64,000 nucleotides of DNA. Source: Caballeronia cordobensis (lineage in GTDB: Bacteria; Pseudomonadota; Gammaproteobacteria; Burkholderiales; Burkholderiaceae). The notes under the pieces are model-generated. The model saw nothing but the letters and a program-made list of their open reading frames with translations. It searched no databases and was not told where the DNA came from. Positions 1-8,895 of this stretch are shown piece after piece. Location: NCBI RefSeq assembly GCF_001544575.2, contig NZ_FCNY02000013.1, forward strand, positions 62,001 through 126,000, read 5' to 3'. How positions within the stretch are numbered: position 1 is the stretch's first letter; each line of letters begins with the position of its first letter. The position numbers and the translations under genes were made by a program.

Positions 1-955
1 CCGTGAACGTGAAGTCGGTCTTCCCGTTCACGCTCTGGTTCTGAATGATCATGTCGATGTCGATGTTCGCATCGGCGACCGGCCCGAGAATCTGATACGC
101 GACACCCGGCTTGTCGGGCACGCCCATGACCGCGATCCGCGCTTCGTCGCGCTGGAACGCGATGCCAGAAATCACTGCTTTTTCCATGTTCTCGTCTTCT
201 TCAAAAGTAATCAGCGTGCCGGAGTGCATCTCGTCGGCGAGCGGCATCAGCGGATCGGTCAGGCTGGAGAGCACGCGCGTCTTCACCTGATACTTGCCGG
301 CGAATTCCACCGAGCGGATCTGCAACACCTTCGAGCCGAGGCTCGCCATTTCCAGCATTTCCTCGAACGTCACGCGGTCGAGCCGGCGCGCTTCTTCGAC
401 GACGCGCGGATCGGTCGTGTAGACGCCGTCGACATCGGTATAGATCAGGCATTCGTCGGCCTTCATCGCCGCGGCAATCGCCACCGCCGACGTATCCGAT
501 CCGCCGCGGCCGAGCGTGGCGATATGGCCTTCGGGATCGACGCCCTGAAAGCCCGTGATGACGACCACCTTGCCCGCGTCGAGCTCCTTGAGCACGCGCT
601 CGCCGTCGATTTCGCTGATGCGCGCCTTCGTGAAAGCGCTGTCGGTCTTGATCGGCACTTGCCAGCCGGCGTAACTCACGGCTTCGAGACCTTCGGCGTG
701 CAGCGCGATGGCGAGAAGCCCCACGCTCACCTGCTCGCCGGTGGAGGCAATCATGTCGAGTTCGCGCGGGTCCGGGTCCGCCTTGATGTCTCTCGCGAGA
801 CCGAGCAGGCGGTTCGTTTCGCCGGACATCGCCGAGGGCACGACGACCATCTTGTGGCCTGCCTTGTGCCATTTGGCGACGCGCTTGGCGACGTTCTTGA
901 TGCGCTCGACCGAGCCCATCGAAGTGCCGCCGTATTTGTGTACGATGAGTGCCAT
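1..955 (-). CDS. lysC: Aspartate kinase, 3' end beyond window
   Basis: This gene encodes aspartokinase, which phosphorylates L-aspartate in the first step of the Lys/Thr/Met and diaminopimelate pathway in the cytoplasm. The N-terminus begins MALIVHKYGGTSMGS, carrying the K-x-GGTS nucleotide-binding motif of the amino-acid kinase fold. About 318 codons are present. The last visible part is the first ACT regulatory domain (around residues 270-318, with the sequence GVPDKPGVAYQILG), and the gene runs off the left edge. The ATG at 953-955 is used because the kinase motif starts at once. It lies downstream of tilS and accA on the same strand, with a 342-base gap that probably holds its own promoter. 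Feedback control by lysine and threonine is a family property, not something seen here. Confidence 0.95.
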   Translation of the reverse strand, partial: MALIVHKYGGTSMGSVERIKNVAKRVAKWHKAGHKMVVVPSAMSGETNRLLGLARDIKADPDPRELDMIASTGEQVSVGLLAIALHAEGLEAVSYAGWQVPIKTDSAFTKARISEIDGERVLKELDAGKVVVITGFQGVDPEGHIATLGRGGSDTSAVAIAAAMKADECLIYTDVDGVYTTDPRVVEEARRLDRVTFEEMLEMASLGSKVLQIRSVEFAGKYQVKTRVLSSLTDPLMPLADEMHSGTLITFEEDENMEKAVISGIAFQRDEARIAVMGVPDKPGVAYQILGPVADANIDIDMIIQNQSVNGKTDFTFT

Positions 956-1297
956 TTGCGTTTTGAACTGGAGGGAAAACCGCGCTTTACGCGCTCGATG
1001 CGAAAGCGCTCGAGACGCGCGCCCGATCGCTTCAGGGGATGGGTCGAAGCCGACCGGCCGCGGGGCGCTGCCGCACGCCCGCCGCGCGAGCGCACGAGGT
1101 GGTACGCGGTGCACGGATGCGTGGTTGCGGGCGAAATCGAGTCTTTTGAACGCAGATGCCGCGCAAAAACGCGCTTGGGCGAAACGAGTAACCGTACCCG
1201 ATCGAGGCCGAAATTACAAGATAACCGCCGCGCAACGCCGATTTTACCGGCTCCGGCGCAACGGTTGCGCTACGTGCCTCGAATCAGCCCGCAGCCA
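956..1297. other. Intergenic region between tilS and lysC
   Basis: This 342-base stretch holds no convincing gene. On the minus strand there are two weak -10-like elements for lysC, TAAAAT at 1246-1241 and TGTAAT at 1218-1213, neither with a good -35. I see no tRNA cloverleaf and no lysine riboswitch-like structure. Weak open frames here lack a ribosome binding site and typical codon bias. Confidence 0.5.
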
Positions 1298-2725
1298 TCA
1301 GGCCAGCAGCAAGTCCGGCCGCCACGAAATGCGGCGCAGCGGCCCATGCGCGGCGCTCGGCGCGGCTTCCCGGTTGACGCCGACGTGCGGCACGAAGAGC
1401 AGCGCCTCGCCGACGAAAAGCAGCGGCACGTCGCGCTTCCAGGCCGGCACGCCGCGCTCCTGAAAGAGATTCTTGAGCGTGCGGCTGGGCGCTTCGCCCG
1501 CCACACGCATGCGCTCGCCGCCCGCGCGCGGACGCGCGACGAGCGGCGCGGCGCGCAGCACGCCCTCGCCGACCACATCGTCGAAGGACGAATCGGCTGG
1601 CTCGAACACGAACGAACCGCGCCACTGCGGCAGACGCCATACTTCTTCGCCCTGCCATTGCAGTTCCACCGGGGACTGGAGCGCGCTCGCGCCGTCGTCG
1701 AGATCGGGCGCGTCGCCGCTGTCGCCCGGTTCCCAGAACAGCGCGTTGCGATACACGCGCAGACAATGCCCCGCGTGATCGACGCGCAACGCGTGGCCGT
1801 CGCGCGCAGCAGCGGCATCGCGCAACTGACGCAGCATGTCGGCGATGCGCGCCGTCGACGCTGCGAGCAATCCGCGCGCGCGAATCCAGTGGCGCATGAG
1901 GTTGATCGCGCGTTCGTCGTCGAGGGCGAGGAGCGCATCGAGCGCGAGCGCGCCTTCTTCGTCCGCGCTTTGCACATGCTCGAGATCGATGCGCGCAAGC
2001 TGATCCAGCAGCCGCTGCGCCGACGCCGCATGCGATGCGGTGCGCGCGAGGGCATCGCGAAAACCAGGGAAATGCACCGCGAGGACCGGCAGCACGTCGT
2101 GCCGCAGCGCGTTGCGCGAATAGCGCGTGTCGCCGTTGGACTCGTCGTCGATCCAGGCGAGATCGTACTCGTGCGCGTATTGCTCCAGTTGCGCGCGCAG
2201 CAGACGCAAGAGCGGCCGCAGACGCGGCGCGGCGCCATCGAACCGCTGCGGCGCCATCGCCGCGAGGCCCGCGACGCCCGCGCCGCGCAGCAGTTGCAGC
2301 AGCACGGTTTCGGCCTGGTCGTCGGCATGATGCGCGATCAGAAGCGCACGCGCGCCATGTTCGTCGCAGAGTTCGTCGAGCGCGCGATAACGCGCCTCGC
2401 GCGCCGCCGCTTCGAGACTTTCGCCACCCGCACGCGCGACATCGACGTGACGCGCAGCGAAGCGCACGCCGAGCGATGCCGCGAAGCGCTCGCAATGCGC
2501 GGCCCACGCGTTGGCGTTCGGGCTCAGGCCATGGTGAATGTGGAACGCGACGACGCGTTGCGCGCCAAAGCAGCGCACGGCCGCATCGAGCAGCACGGTC
2601 GAGTCGAGTCCGCCGCTCAGTGCGACGGCGAGTAGCGCATCGGAGAAAAGATCCGCGTCCGAAACCGCCGCGCGCACCGCCTCGAAGACGAGGCGGCCGG
2701 CCGGGGTTTCGTTATCGGATGTCAC
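1298..2725 (-). CDS. tilS: tRNA(Ile)-lysidine synthetase TilS
   Basis: TilS uses ATP and lysine to convert C34 of the AUA-decoding tRNA(Ile2) anticodon to lysidine, changing both codon reading and charging. The 475-residue protein has the PP-loop ATP pyrophosphatase signature SGGLDS at residues 37-42, followed by the HIHHGL segment and an AHHADDQAET motif typical of TilS. The C-terminal part carries the TilS-type domain (RTLKNLFQERGVPAWKRD, near residue 425). The length fits the long proteobacterial form. It lies 30 bases after accA on the same strand, probably in one operon. It is an essential translation gene with nothing truncated. Confidence 0.95.
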   Translation of the reverse strand: MTSDNETPAGRLVFEAVRAAVSDADLFSDALLAVALSGGLDSTVLLDAAVRCFGAQRVVAFHIHHGLSPNANAWAAHCERFAASLGVRFAARHVDVARAGGESLEAAAREARYRALDELCDEHGARALLIAHHADDQAETVLLQLLRGAGVAGLAAMAPQRFDGAAPRLRPLLRLLRAQLEQYAHEYDLAWIDDESNGDTRYSRNALRHDVLPVLAVHFPGFRDALARTASHAASAQRLLDQLARIDLEHVQSADEEGALALDALLALDDERAINLMRHWIRARGLLAASTARIADMLRQLRDAAAARDGHALRVDHAGHCLRVYRNALFWEPGDSGDAPDLDDGASALQSPVELQWQGEEVWRLPQWRGSFVFEPADSSFDDVVGEGVLRAAPLVARPRAGGERMRVAGEAPSRTLKNLFQERGVPAWKRDVPLLFVGEALLFVPHVGVNREAAPSAAHGPLRRISWRPDLLLA

Positions 2726-2755
2726 GAGAGATCGTGATGAGGAAGTAAGAGCCGG

Positions 2756-3727
2756 TTACGCGCCCGGCAGCGATTCCTTGAACTTGCCGTACGCCATCAG
2801 CTTGTCAAAGCGGCGTTCGCGCAACTCGTTGACGCTCATGCCCTGGAACTGACGCAGCGAATCGGCGAGCGCACGGCGCAGCAGCGCGGCCATGCCCTTC
2901 GAATCGCGATGCGCGCCGCCGAGCGGCTCGTTCACGATTTTATCGATGAGACCGAGCGCCTTCAGCCGATGCGCGGTAAGACCGAGCGCTTCGGCCGCTT
3001 CGGGCGCCTTCGCCGCGCTCTTCCACAGAATCGACGCGCAGCCTTCCGGCGAGATGACCGAGTACGTGGAAAACTGCAGCATCATCACGACGTCTGCAAC
3101 CGCGACCGCGAGCGCGCCGCCCGAACCGCCCTCGCCGATGATCGTCGTGATGATCGGCGTCTTGAGCTCAGCCATGACATACAGATTGCGGCCGATGGCT
3201 TCCGACTGGCCGCGCTCTTCCGCGCCGATGCCCGGATACGCGCCCGGCGTATCGACGAACGTGAAGATGGGCAGGCTGAATTTTTCGGCCGTGCGCATCA
3301 GGCGCTCGGCCTTGCGGTAGCCTTCTGGACGCGGCATGCCGAAGTTGCGCAGCGCGCGCTCCTTCGTATCGCGGCCCTTCTGATGGCCGATCACCATGCA
3401 CGGCTGACCGTTGAAGCGCGCAAAGCCGCCGACGATCGCGAGGTCGTCCGCGAAGGCGCGGTCGCCATGCAGTTCGTGGAAATCGGTGAACAGTTCGCTC
3501 ACGTAGTCGAGCGTGTACGGACGCTGCGGATGACGCGCGATTTGCGAAACCTGCCAGGGCGACAGATTCGCGTAGAGATCCTTGGTGAGTTGCTGGCTCT
3601 TCTTCGACAGCCGCTCGATTTCTTCCGAAATATCGACAGCGGAATCGTCCTGAACGAAGCGGAGTTCTTCGATCTTCGCTTCGAGTTCAGCGATCGGCTG
3701 CTCGAAATCCAGAAACGTGGTCTTCAT
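2756..3727 (-). CDS. accA: Acetyl-CoA carboxylase carboxyltransferase subunit alpha
   Basis: AccA is the alpha subunit of the carboxyltransferase half of acetyl-CoA carboxylase. With AccD it moves CO2 from carboxy-biotin to acetyl-CoA, giving malonyl-CoA for fatty acid synthesis. The 323-residue protein starts MKTTFLDFEQPIAELEAKIE, the usual AccA helical N-terminus, and has the crotonase-like core with GEGGSGGALAVAVADVV and SVISPEGCASILWK, all well conserved. Length matches the family. The ATG at 3725-3727 is the family start. It is first in the accA-tilS-lysC run; a 118-base gap separates it from the alkA-like gene upstream, so a promoter may lie there. Confidence 0.97.
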   Translation of the reverse strand: MKTTFLDFEQPIAELEAKIEELRFVQDDSAVDISEEIERLSKKSQQLTKDLYANLSPWQVSQIARHPQRPYTLDYVSELFTDFHELHGDRAFADDLAIVGGFARFNGQPCMVIGHQKGRDTKERALRNFGMPRPEGYRKAERLMRTAEKFSLPIFTFVDTPGAYPGIGAEERGQSEAIGRNLYVMAELKTPIITTIIGEGGSGGALAVAVADVVMMLQFSTYSVISPEGCASILWKSAAKAPEAAEALGLTAHRLKALGLIDKIVNEPLGGAHRDSKGMAALLRRALADSLRQFQGMSVNELRERRFDKLMAYGKFKESLPGA

Positions 3728-3845
3728 GTGTTCGAATCCTAGAACATCGGGCAGCGCGTATTCTAACCGCGTCCGTCCCCAATCAAATGCGCGCGGAAGC
3801 TATGGATTATAAAGCAACGATAGTTCCGCGATTCGCTCGCCGACG

Positions 3846-4880
3846 TCAGTGGTCAGCCGGGATCGGATTGAGACTGCGCCACATATACCAGGTCGCGACC
3901 GTGCGCCACGGTTCCCAGTTGGCCGCGACTTCGCGCGCCTCGCTGCGCGTGACCGGCTCGCCGCTGAAATAGTTGACGCTGATCGCCTGAATCAGGCCGA
4001 GATCGTCGAGCGGCAATACGTCCGGACGCGACAGATTGAAGATGAGGAACATCTCCGCCGTCCACCGGCCAATGCCGCGAATCTGCGTGAGTTCGGCGAT
4101 CACGGCTTCGTCGTCCATCGACGTCCAGGCGTCGACATGCAGCGCACCCGACTCGAAGTGCTGCGCGAGATCGAGAATGTATTCAGCCTTGCGTCTCGAC
4201 AGTCCGCACGCCTGCAGCTTGTCGTGACCGAGCTTGATGAAATGCGCGGGGTGAACTTCCGGGCACGCGGCCTTCACGCGTTCCCAGATGGCCTGCGCAG
4301 CCTTCGTCGAGATCTGCTGACCGGCGACCGAACGGGCGAGCGTGGAGAACGGATCGCCGAGATTGACGAGATGAATCTCGCCGAACTTCGGGATCAGCTT
4401 CTTGAGAATGCGGTCGCGCTTCATGAGATCGGCGCACGCGCGGTCCCAGTAGTCGGGACGCGTGACTTCACGCGTGAGCCCGCCGATCTGCACCGGCACC
4501 GTTGCATCCGCCGTAACGACGCGCGACTTGCGCACGACTTCGCCGTGCTGCGTGTCCGGAACGATCGCCTGCGCGTTCGCGCCGTCGCCCGCGACGGCGC
4601 GCCCGTTGCCCTTCAACGGCAACGCTTCGGCTTCTTCCGTGCCCGCTTTCGATGAACGCGCGACGCCGTTCACACGCGTCGCCGTTTCGGGCTTCGCGGC
4701 TTTCAGCGCGGCACTTTTCGCGGGCTTGACGATCGTGGTCTTGCGACCGCTCGCCGCGATGGCGCCGTCGATCTTCTGCGTATTCGTTTTCGTTTGCGCG
4801 CCGCGCGTTCGCTTCATTGCGCCCGACGCGTCGCTAACAGACGCGGGTCGCTTGACCGGCGTCTTCCTGGCCGTTGCCAT
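3846..4880 (-). CDS. DNA-3-methyladenine glycosylase (AlkA-type, HhH-GPD)
   Basis: This is a base-excision repair glycosylase that removes alkylated bases such as 3-methyladenine. Residues about 130-344 form the HhH-GPD domain, with the hairpin-helix-hairpin segment IRGIGRWTAEMF (near 267) and the catalytic aspartate in PLDDLG (near 290-295). The first ~130 residues are a low-complexity Lys/Ala/Thr-rich extension absent from E. coli AlkA, perhaps a basic DNA-binding or disordered tail. An SD-like GGAGG precedes the ATG at 4878-4880 and supports the long form. It lies between cysS and accA on the same strand. There is no Ada-like regulator in the window. The family is sure; exact substrate range is not. 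Confidence 0.88.
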   Translation of the reverse strand: MATARKTPVKRPASVSDASGAMKRTRGAQTKTNTQKIDGAIAASGRKTTIVKPAKSAALKAAKPETATRVNGVARSSKAGTEEAEALPLKGNGRAVAGDGANAQAIVPDTQHGEVVRKSRVVTADATVPVQIGGLTREVTRPDYWDRACADLMKRDRILKKLIPKFGEIHLVNLGDPFSTLARSVAGQQISTKAAQAIWERVKAACPEVHPAHFIKLGHDKLQACGLSRRKAEYILDLAQHFESGALHVDAWTSMDDEAVIAELTQIRGIGRWTAEMFLIFNLSRPDVLPLDDLGLIQAISVNYFSGEPVTRSEAREVAANWEPWRTVATWYMWRSLNPIPADH

Positions 4881-4927
4881 CTTGCCTCCTGCCTGGTGAG
4901 TCGATCAGAGGGTTCGAATGTCCGCGT

Positions 4928-6325
4928 TCAAACGCGGCGCCATTCGGTCGACCCACCCGGTTTGTCTTCAAGCGCAATACCGGCTTCGAGCAATTCGGCG
5001 CGAATCCGGTCTGCTTCGGCATAGTTCTTCGCCTGCTTCGCGGCGATGCGCTCGGCGATCTTCGCTTCGATCTCCTGCGGCGTGAGCCCTTCCTGCGAAC
5101 CCGTGCCGCCCGCCTGCTGCAGGAAGGCGCGCGGCTCGCGCTGGAGCAGACCGAGCACGCCCGCGAGTTCCTTGAGCTGGCGCGCAAGCGCGGCATCGCG
5201 CGTGCGGTTCACTTCGCTTGCGAGATCGAACAGCACCGACACGGCCACCGGCGTATTGAAGTCGTCGTTCATCGCTGACTGGAAACGCTGCGCGTTCGCT
5301 TCGTTCCAGTCAAGTTGCTGATTGTCCGGCTCGACATCCTTCAACGCCGTATATAGGCGCGTCAGTGCATTCTTTGCATCGTCGATATGCACATCGCTGT
5401 AATTCAGCGGCGACCGATAGTGTGCCCGCGCAATAAAGAAGCGCACGACTTCGGCATCAAATTTTTCAAGGACTTCGCGGATGGTGAAGAAGTTGCCGAG
5501 CGACTTCGACATCTTTTCACTATCGATCTGCACGAAGCCGTTGTGCATCCAGTAGTTCACGAACGTCTTGCCCGTCGCGCCTTCGCTCTGCGCGATCTCG
5601 TTCTCGTGATGCGGGAACTGCAGGTCCATGCCGCCGCCGTGGATGTCGAAATGATCGCCGAGCAGCGTGCAGCCCATCGCGGAACATTCGATGTGCCAGC
5701 CCGGACGCCCGCGTCCCCACTTCGAGTCCCAGCCGGAGTCGGCGGGCTCGCCCGCTTTCGCCTGCTTCCACAGCACGAAGTCGAGCGGATCTTCCTTCGC
5801 ATCGTTGGCGGCAACGCGCTCTCCGGCGCGCAAGTCTTCGATCGACTTGCCCGAGAGCTTGCCGTAGTCGGCGAACTTGCGCACCGCGTAGTTCACGTCG
5901 CCGTCTTTCGCGTGATACGCATAGCCGTTCGCCTGCAACGCATCGATCATGCCGAGCATCTGCGGGATGAAGTCGGTTGCGCGCGGTTCGATATCCGCAC
6001 GCGCGACGCCGAGCGCATCCATGTCCTCGTGCATCGCGTCGATGAAGCGATGCGTGAGCGCCTTGATCGGCTCGTTGTTCTCGACGGCGCGGCGGATGAT
6101 CTTGTCGTCGATGTCGGTAATGTTGCGTACGTATGTGACCTTGTAGCCCGACTCGCGCAGCCATCGCTGCACGATATCGAACACGACGAACATGCGCGCA
6201 TGACCGACGTGACAATAGTCATACACCGTGATTCCGCAGACATACATGCGCACCTCGCCTTCGCGAAGCGGCGTGAAGAGTTGCTTGTCACGGGCGAGCG
6301 TGTTGTAGATGCGCAGCGAATTCAT
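4928..6325 (-). CDS. cysS: Cysteinyl-tRNA synthetase
   Basis: CysRS charges tRNA(Cys) with cysteine. The class I signature HVGH is at residues 39-42 and KMSKS lies in SEKMSKSLGNFF. The zinc-site cysteine of MYVCGITVYD (C30) and the WHIECSAM segment are present. I start at the ATG at 6323-6325 (MNSLRIYNTLARDKQ, 465 residues), because the open frame upstream adds an Arg-rich stretch unlike the family. The C-terminal anticodon-binding part ends near GGSTEWRRV. The gene is divergent from the TPR gene; the 259 bases between them hold opposed promoter-like elements. Confidence 0.96.
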   Translation of the reverse strand: MNSLRIYNTLARDKQLFTPLREGEVRMYVCGITVYDYCHVGHARMFVVFDIVQRWLRESGYKVTYVRNITDIDDKIIRRAVENNEPIKALTHRFIDAMHEDMDALGVARADIEPRATDFIPQMLGMIDALQANGYAYHAKDGDVNYAVRKFADYGKLSGKSIEDLRAGERVAANDAKEDPLDFVLWKQAKAGEPADSGWDSKWGRGRPGWHIECSAMGCTLLGDHFDIHGGGMDLQFPHHENEIAQSEGATGKTFVNYWMHNGFVQIDSEKMSKSLGNFFTIREVLEKFDAEVVRFFIARAHYRSPLNYSDVHIDDAKNALTRLYTALKDVEPDNQQLDWNEANAQRFQSAMNDDFNTPVAVSVLFDLASEVNRTRDAALARQLKELAGVLGLLQREPRAFLQQAGGTGSQEGLTPQEIEAKIAERIAAKQAKNYAEADRIRAELLEAGIALEDKPGGSTEWRRV

Positions 6326-6547
6326 AGAAGGCGAAGCGTAGACCGGAAGCAACCGCGTGCCGGAAAGCAGACGGCGTGAACGATGCGTGCGAGAGCGCGA
6401 TAGACGCACACGCGAGCGCGAACACGACGGTCATGCGACCAGGACGGAGACGGCCACGAGTGGCGAAAGACAGTCTGAGGCCGGCGCCGGATGCGCGCTT
6501 GAAACAGCAAGCGCAAGACGCGTGCGCGGGACGTGCAGACCTTTTGT

Positions 6548-6568
6548 TAGAATGGGTCGGAGTATAAC
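6548..6568. promoter_or_regulatory. Overlapping divergent -10 elements (cysS / TPR gene)
   Basis: The 259-base region 6326-6584 separates divergent genes. On the plus strand TAGAAT (6548-6553) and TATAAC (6563-6568) are -10-like, the latter 16 bases before the TPR gene start. On the minus strand the same site reads TATACT (6566-6561), a good -10 for cysS. No strong -35 is visible, so this is a tentative call. Confidence 0.35.
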
Positions 6569-6584
6569 ACCGGGACCTGAGCCT

Positions 6585-7601
6585 ATGAAATGTCGAAGCG
6601 GCCGCGCGGCGGGCATCGCATGCCGCGCTTTGCGCCCGGTCGAAAGCCTTGCCGGACAGCATGCCGCATCGGGCGTTTCTGCTCGCTTCATGCTTCGCGC
6701 ATCGAAACGTTCGCCGTCTCTTTCGCCGCTTTCGTGGCTTCTTTCGCTGCATCATTCATTGACTCGATTCCAAGTGACTCCACGCCAAGCGCGCACGCCT
6801 CTGCAACTCTCTTGCCGGTCCGCCTCCGGGTCGCTTTCCGGAAAGCTCGGCGCTTTTGCCGCACGCACGCTCGCCATCGCGACGCTCGGCCTGGCCGCCT
6901 GCATCGGCATGCCGGCCGCCGCGCTCGCGCAGACTTCGCCCGCCACGCGCGACGACACGCCGCAAATCGACGCGGCCATCGCGAACAAGCAGTGGAACGA
7001 CGCGCTCACGCAACTCGACGCGCGCATCGCGAGCAATCCGCGCGACGCGCAGGCGAAGTTCAAGCGCGCCACCGTGCTCGCGCGCCTGAATCGCGACGAC
7101 GAAGCCATCGCCGCCTTCACCGAGCTCACGCAGACGTATCCCGAGCTGCCCGAGCCGTACAACAACCTCGCTGCGCTCTATGCCAAGAAGGGGCGCTACG
7201 AAGACGCGCGCGCCGCGCTCGAAACCGCCGTCAAGGCGAACCCCGGCTACGCGCTCGCCTATGACAATCTCGGCGATCTTTATTTGCGGCTTGCGAGCGA
7301 GTCGTACAAGCGCGCGCAATCGCTCGGCTCGAAGAGTCCGCTGACGAGCCAGCGCATCGCGGCGATCCAGCGAATCTACGCGCCGCCGAAAAAGCGCGCG
7401 GCCACCGCCGACGATGCCTCGGGCGCGCGCGCCGCGGCAGCGCCGGGCGCGTCCGCGGACGAATGGACGCCGGCATCGGGCGTGAACGGGTCCGCCGGCA
7501 CGGGCGCGGCGATACCCTCGCCCGACGAATACTCGCCGTTCGGCGGCCCGACGAGCCCGCTGCCCACGGCGCCCTACGTGGCGCCGAAGACACAGCCCTA
7601 A
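6585..7601 (+). CDS. Exported TPR-repeat protein, function unknown
   Basis: This is a secreted or periplasmic tetratricopeptide-repeat protein of about 338 residues. A hydrophobic stretch (FAARTLAIATLGLAACIGM) followed by AAALAQ looks like a signal peptide, but it sits about 100 residues after the ATG at 6585. A later start, ATG 6690 or a GTG near 6776, may therefore be real. The middle part has about three TPR units (IANKQWNDALTQLDARIASN, NRDDEAIAAFTELTQTYP, KKGRYEDARAALETAVKANP). The C-terminus is a Pro/Ala/Gly-rich linker. It probably acts as a periplasmic scaffold. It is followed by the ppiA-ppiB cyclophilin pair on the same strand. No specific partner can be named. Confidence 0.75.
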   Translation: MKCRSGRAAGIACRALRPVESLAGQHAASGVSARFMLRASKRSPSLSPLSWLLSLHHSLTRFQVTPRQARTPLQLSCRSASGSLSGKLGAFAARTLAIATLGLAACIGMPAAALAQTSPATRDDTPQIDAAIANKQWNDALTQLDARIASNPRDAQAKFKRATVLARLNRDDEAIAAFTELTQTYPELPEPYNNLAALYAKKGRYEDARAALETAVKANPGYALAYDNLGDLYLRLASESYKRAQSLGSKSPLTSQRIAAIQRIYAPPKKRAATADDASGARAAAAPGASADEWTPASGVNGSAGTGAAIPSPDEYSPFGGPTSPLPTAPYVAPKTQP

Positions 7602-7728
7602 GGGGAAGCGTTAAGCGCGAGCCGCGCGTGTGCAGCCGCGCGCGGTAAGCTGTCGCCTCGCATCGCGGTATCGGGCGCTTGCCTTCGCGGTCGACTGTTT
7701 GCATTCACCACACGAGGATCGATCCTTC

Positions 7729-8310
7729 ATGAAAGTCCTGATGTTGGCGCTCTCGAGCGCTGCCCTGATCGCGAGCGCGCCCGCGTTCGCCCAGCCCAAC
7801 GCGCAGGCCGCGCACCCCGTCGTGCTCATCAAGACCACGCAAGGCGACATCAAGGTCGAGCTGTATCCGGAGAAGGCGCCGAAGACCGTGGCGAACTTTC
7901 TCGATTACGTGAAGTCCGGTCAATACAGCGGCACGATCTTTCATCGCGTGATTCCGGGCTTCATGATCCAGGGCGGCGGCTATAGCACGAGCTTCGCCGA
8001 GAAGCCGACGCGCGCGCCGATCCCGCTCGAAAGCCGCAATGGCCTGAAGAACGCCACCGGCACGATCGCGATGGCGCGCACGAGCGACCCGAACTCGGCC
8101 ACCGCGCAGTTCTTCATCAATACGGTCGATAATGCGGGTCTCGACTATCCGAGCCCGGACGGCAACGGTTACGCGGTATTCGGCAAGGTCGTCGGCGGCA
8201 TGGACGTCGTGAAGAAGATCGAAGGCAGCCCGACGACCTCGCGCGGCCCGATGCAGAACGTGCCGCAAAAGCCGACCGTGATCGAATCCGCCGCGGTGGT
8301 CACGCAGTAA
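7729..8310 (+). CDS. ppiA: Periplasmic peptidyl-prolyl cis-trans isomerase (cyclophilin)
   Basis: This is a cyclophilin-type proline isomerase that assists folding of exported proteins. I use the ATG at 7729-7731, which begins a clear signal peptide (MKVLMLALSSAALIASAPAFA, cut before QPNAQ). The mature part has the cyclophilin core: FHRVIPGFMIQGG, ATGTIAMARTSDPNSATAQFFIN and AVFGKVVGGMDVV. The catalytic Arg of FHRVI and the MARTSDPNSATSQFF-type motif are intact. Length is 193 residues. It is followed 80 bases later by a cytoplasmic paralog with no signal peptide, so the pair serves two compartments. A strong hairpin lies between them. Confidence 0.93.
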   Translation: MKVLMLALSSAALIASAPAFAQPNAQAAHPVVLIKTTQGDIKVELYPEKAPKTVANFLDYVKSGQYSGTIFHRVIPGFMIQGGGYSTSFAEKPTRAPIPLESRNGLKNATGTIAMARTSDPNSATAQFFINTVDNAGLDYPSPDGNGYAVFGKVVGGMDVVKKIEGSPTTSRGPMQNVPQKPTVIESAAVVTQ

Positions 8311-8329
8311 CACGCAGCGCCCTTCACGC

Positions 8330-8359
8330 CCGCGGCGCGCGCAAGCATTCGCGCCGCGG
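8330..8359 (+). terminator. GC-rich hairpin between ppiA and ppiB
   Basis: A perfect 10-bp stem (CCGCGGCGCG at 8330-8339 with CGCGCCGCGG at 8350-8359) and a 10-base loop lie between the two cyclophilin genes. There is no U-tract, so it may be an RNA-stability element or a partial or Rho-type stop rather than a full intrinsic terminator. Confidence 0.4.
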
Positions 8360-8390
8360 CTCAATCAAACACACCGGAGAGAACATCATC

Positions 8391-8882
8391 ATGGTCGAAC
8401 TGCATACGAACCACGGCGTCATCAAGCTCGAACTGAACGCCGAAAAAGCACCGAAGAGCGTCGAAAACTTCCTCAACTACGTGAAGAAGGGTCATTACGA
8501 CAACACCGTGTTCCACCGCGTGATCGACGGCTTCATGATCCAGGGCGGCGGCTTCGAGCCGGGCATGAAGCAAAAGCCGACCGACGCGCCGATCGACAAC
8601 GAAGCCAACAACGGTCTGACGAACGAATCGGGCACGATCGCGATGGCGCGCACGAACGATCCGCATTCGGCGACCGCCCAGTTCTTCATCAACGTGAAGG
8701 ACAACGACTTCCTGAACCATTCGTCTCCGACGCCGCAAGGCTGGGGCTACACGGTGTTCGGCAAGGTCGTGGAAGGCATGGACGTGGTCGAGAAGATCAA
8801 GAAGGTCAAGACCGGCTCGAAGGGCTTCCACCAGGACGTGCCGGTCGACGACGTGGTGATCGAGAAGGCCGTCGTGGTCTGA
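8391..8882 (+). CDS. ppiB: Cytoplasmic peptidyl-prolyl cis-trans isomerase B
   Basis: This is a small cyclophilin (163 residues) without a signal peptide. It starts MVELHTNHGVIKLELNAEKAP and shows the full cyclophilin active site: FHRVIDGFMIQGGGF, TIAMARTNDPHSATAQFFIN and the tryptophan of GWGYTVFGKVVEGMDVV. It catalyses cis-trans isomerisation of Xaa-Pro bonds in the cytoplasm. An SD-like GGAGAG lies about 10 bases before the ATG. It is close to its exported paralog upstream, and lpxH begins 13 bases after its stop, so ppiB and lpxH are probably co-transcribed, as in many gamma- and beta-proteobacteria. Confidence 0.95.
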   Translation: MVELHTNHGVIKLELNAEKAPKSVENFLNYVKKGHYDNTVFHRVIDGFMIQGGGFEPGMKQKPTDAPIDNEANNGLTNESGTIAMARTNDPHSATAQFFINVKDNDFLNHSSPTPQGWGYTVFGKVVEGMDVVEKIKKVKTGSKGFHQDVPVDDVVIEKAVVV

Positions 8883-8895
8883 TCCCGGCCGTTGC

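Noticed and set aside
224..2635. Very long plus-strand open frame opposite lysC and tilS
   Set aside because: It is the antisense shadow of high-GC genes on the other strand. It crosses two real genes and their gap, has Arg/Ala/His-biased sequence with no domain, and no ribosome binding site.
3729..3740. GTTCGAATCC, like a tRNA T-loop, just upstream of accA
   Set aside because: The flanking bases do not form a cloverleaf: one side is the accA coding start. The short TGTTC/GAACA arms are not a tRNA T-arm in context.
4911..4920. GGTTCGAATG, another T-loop-like string
   Set aside because: It sits in the 47-base gap between the alkA-like gene and cysS, too short for a tRNA, with no acceptor stem.
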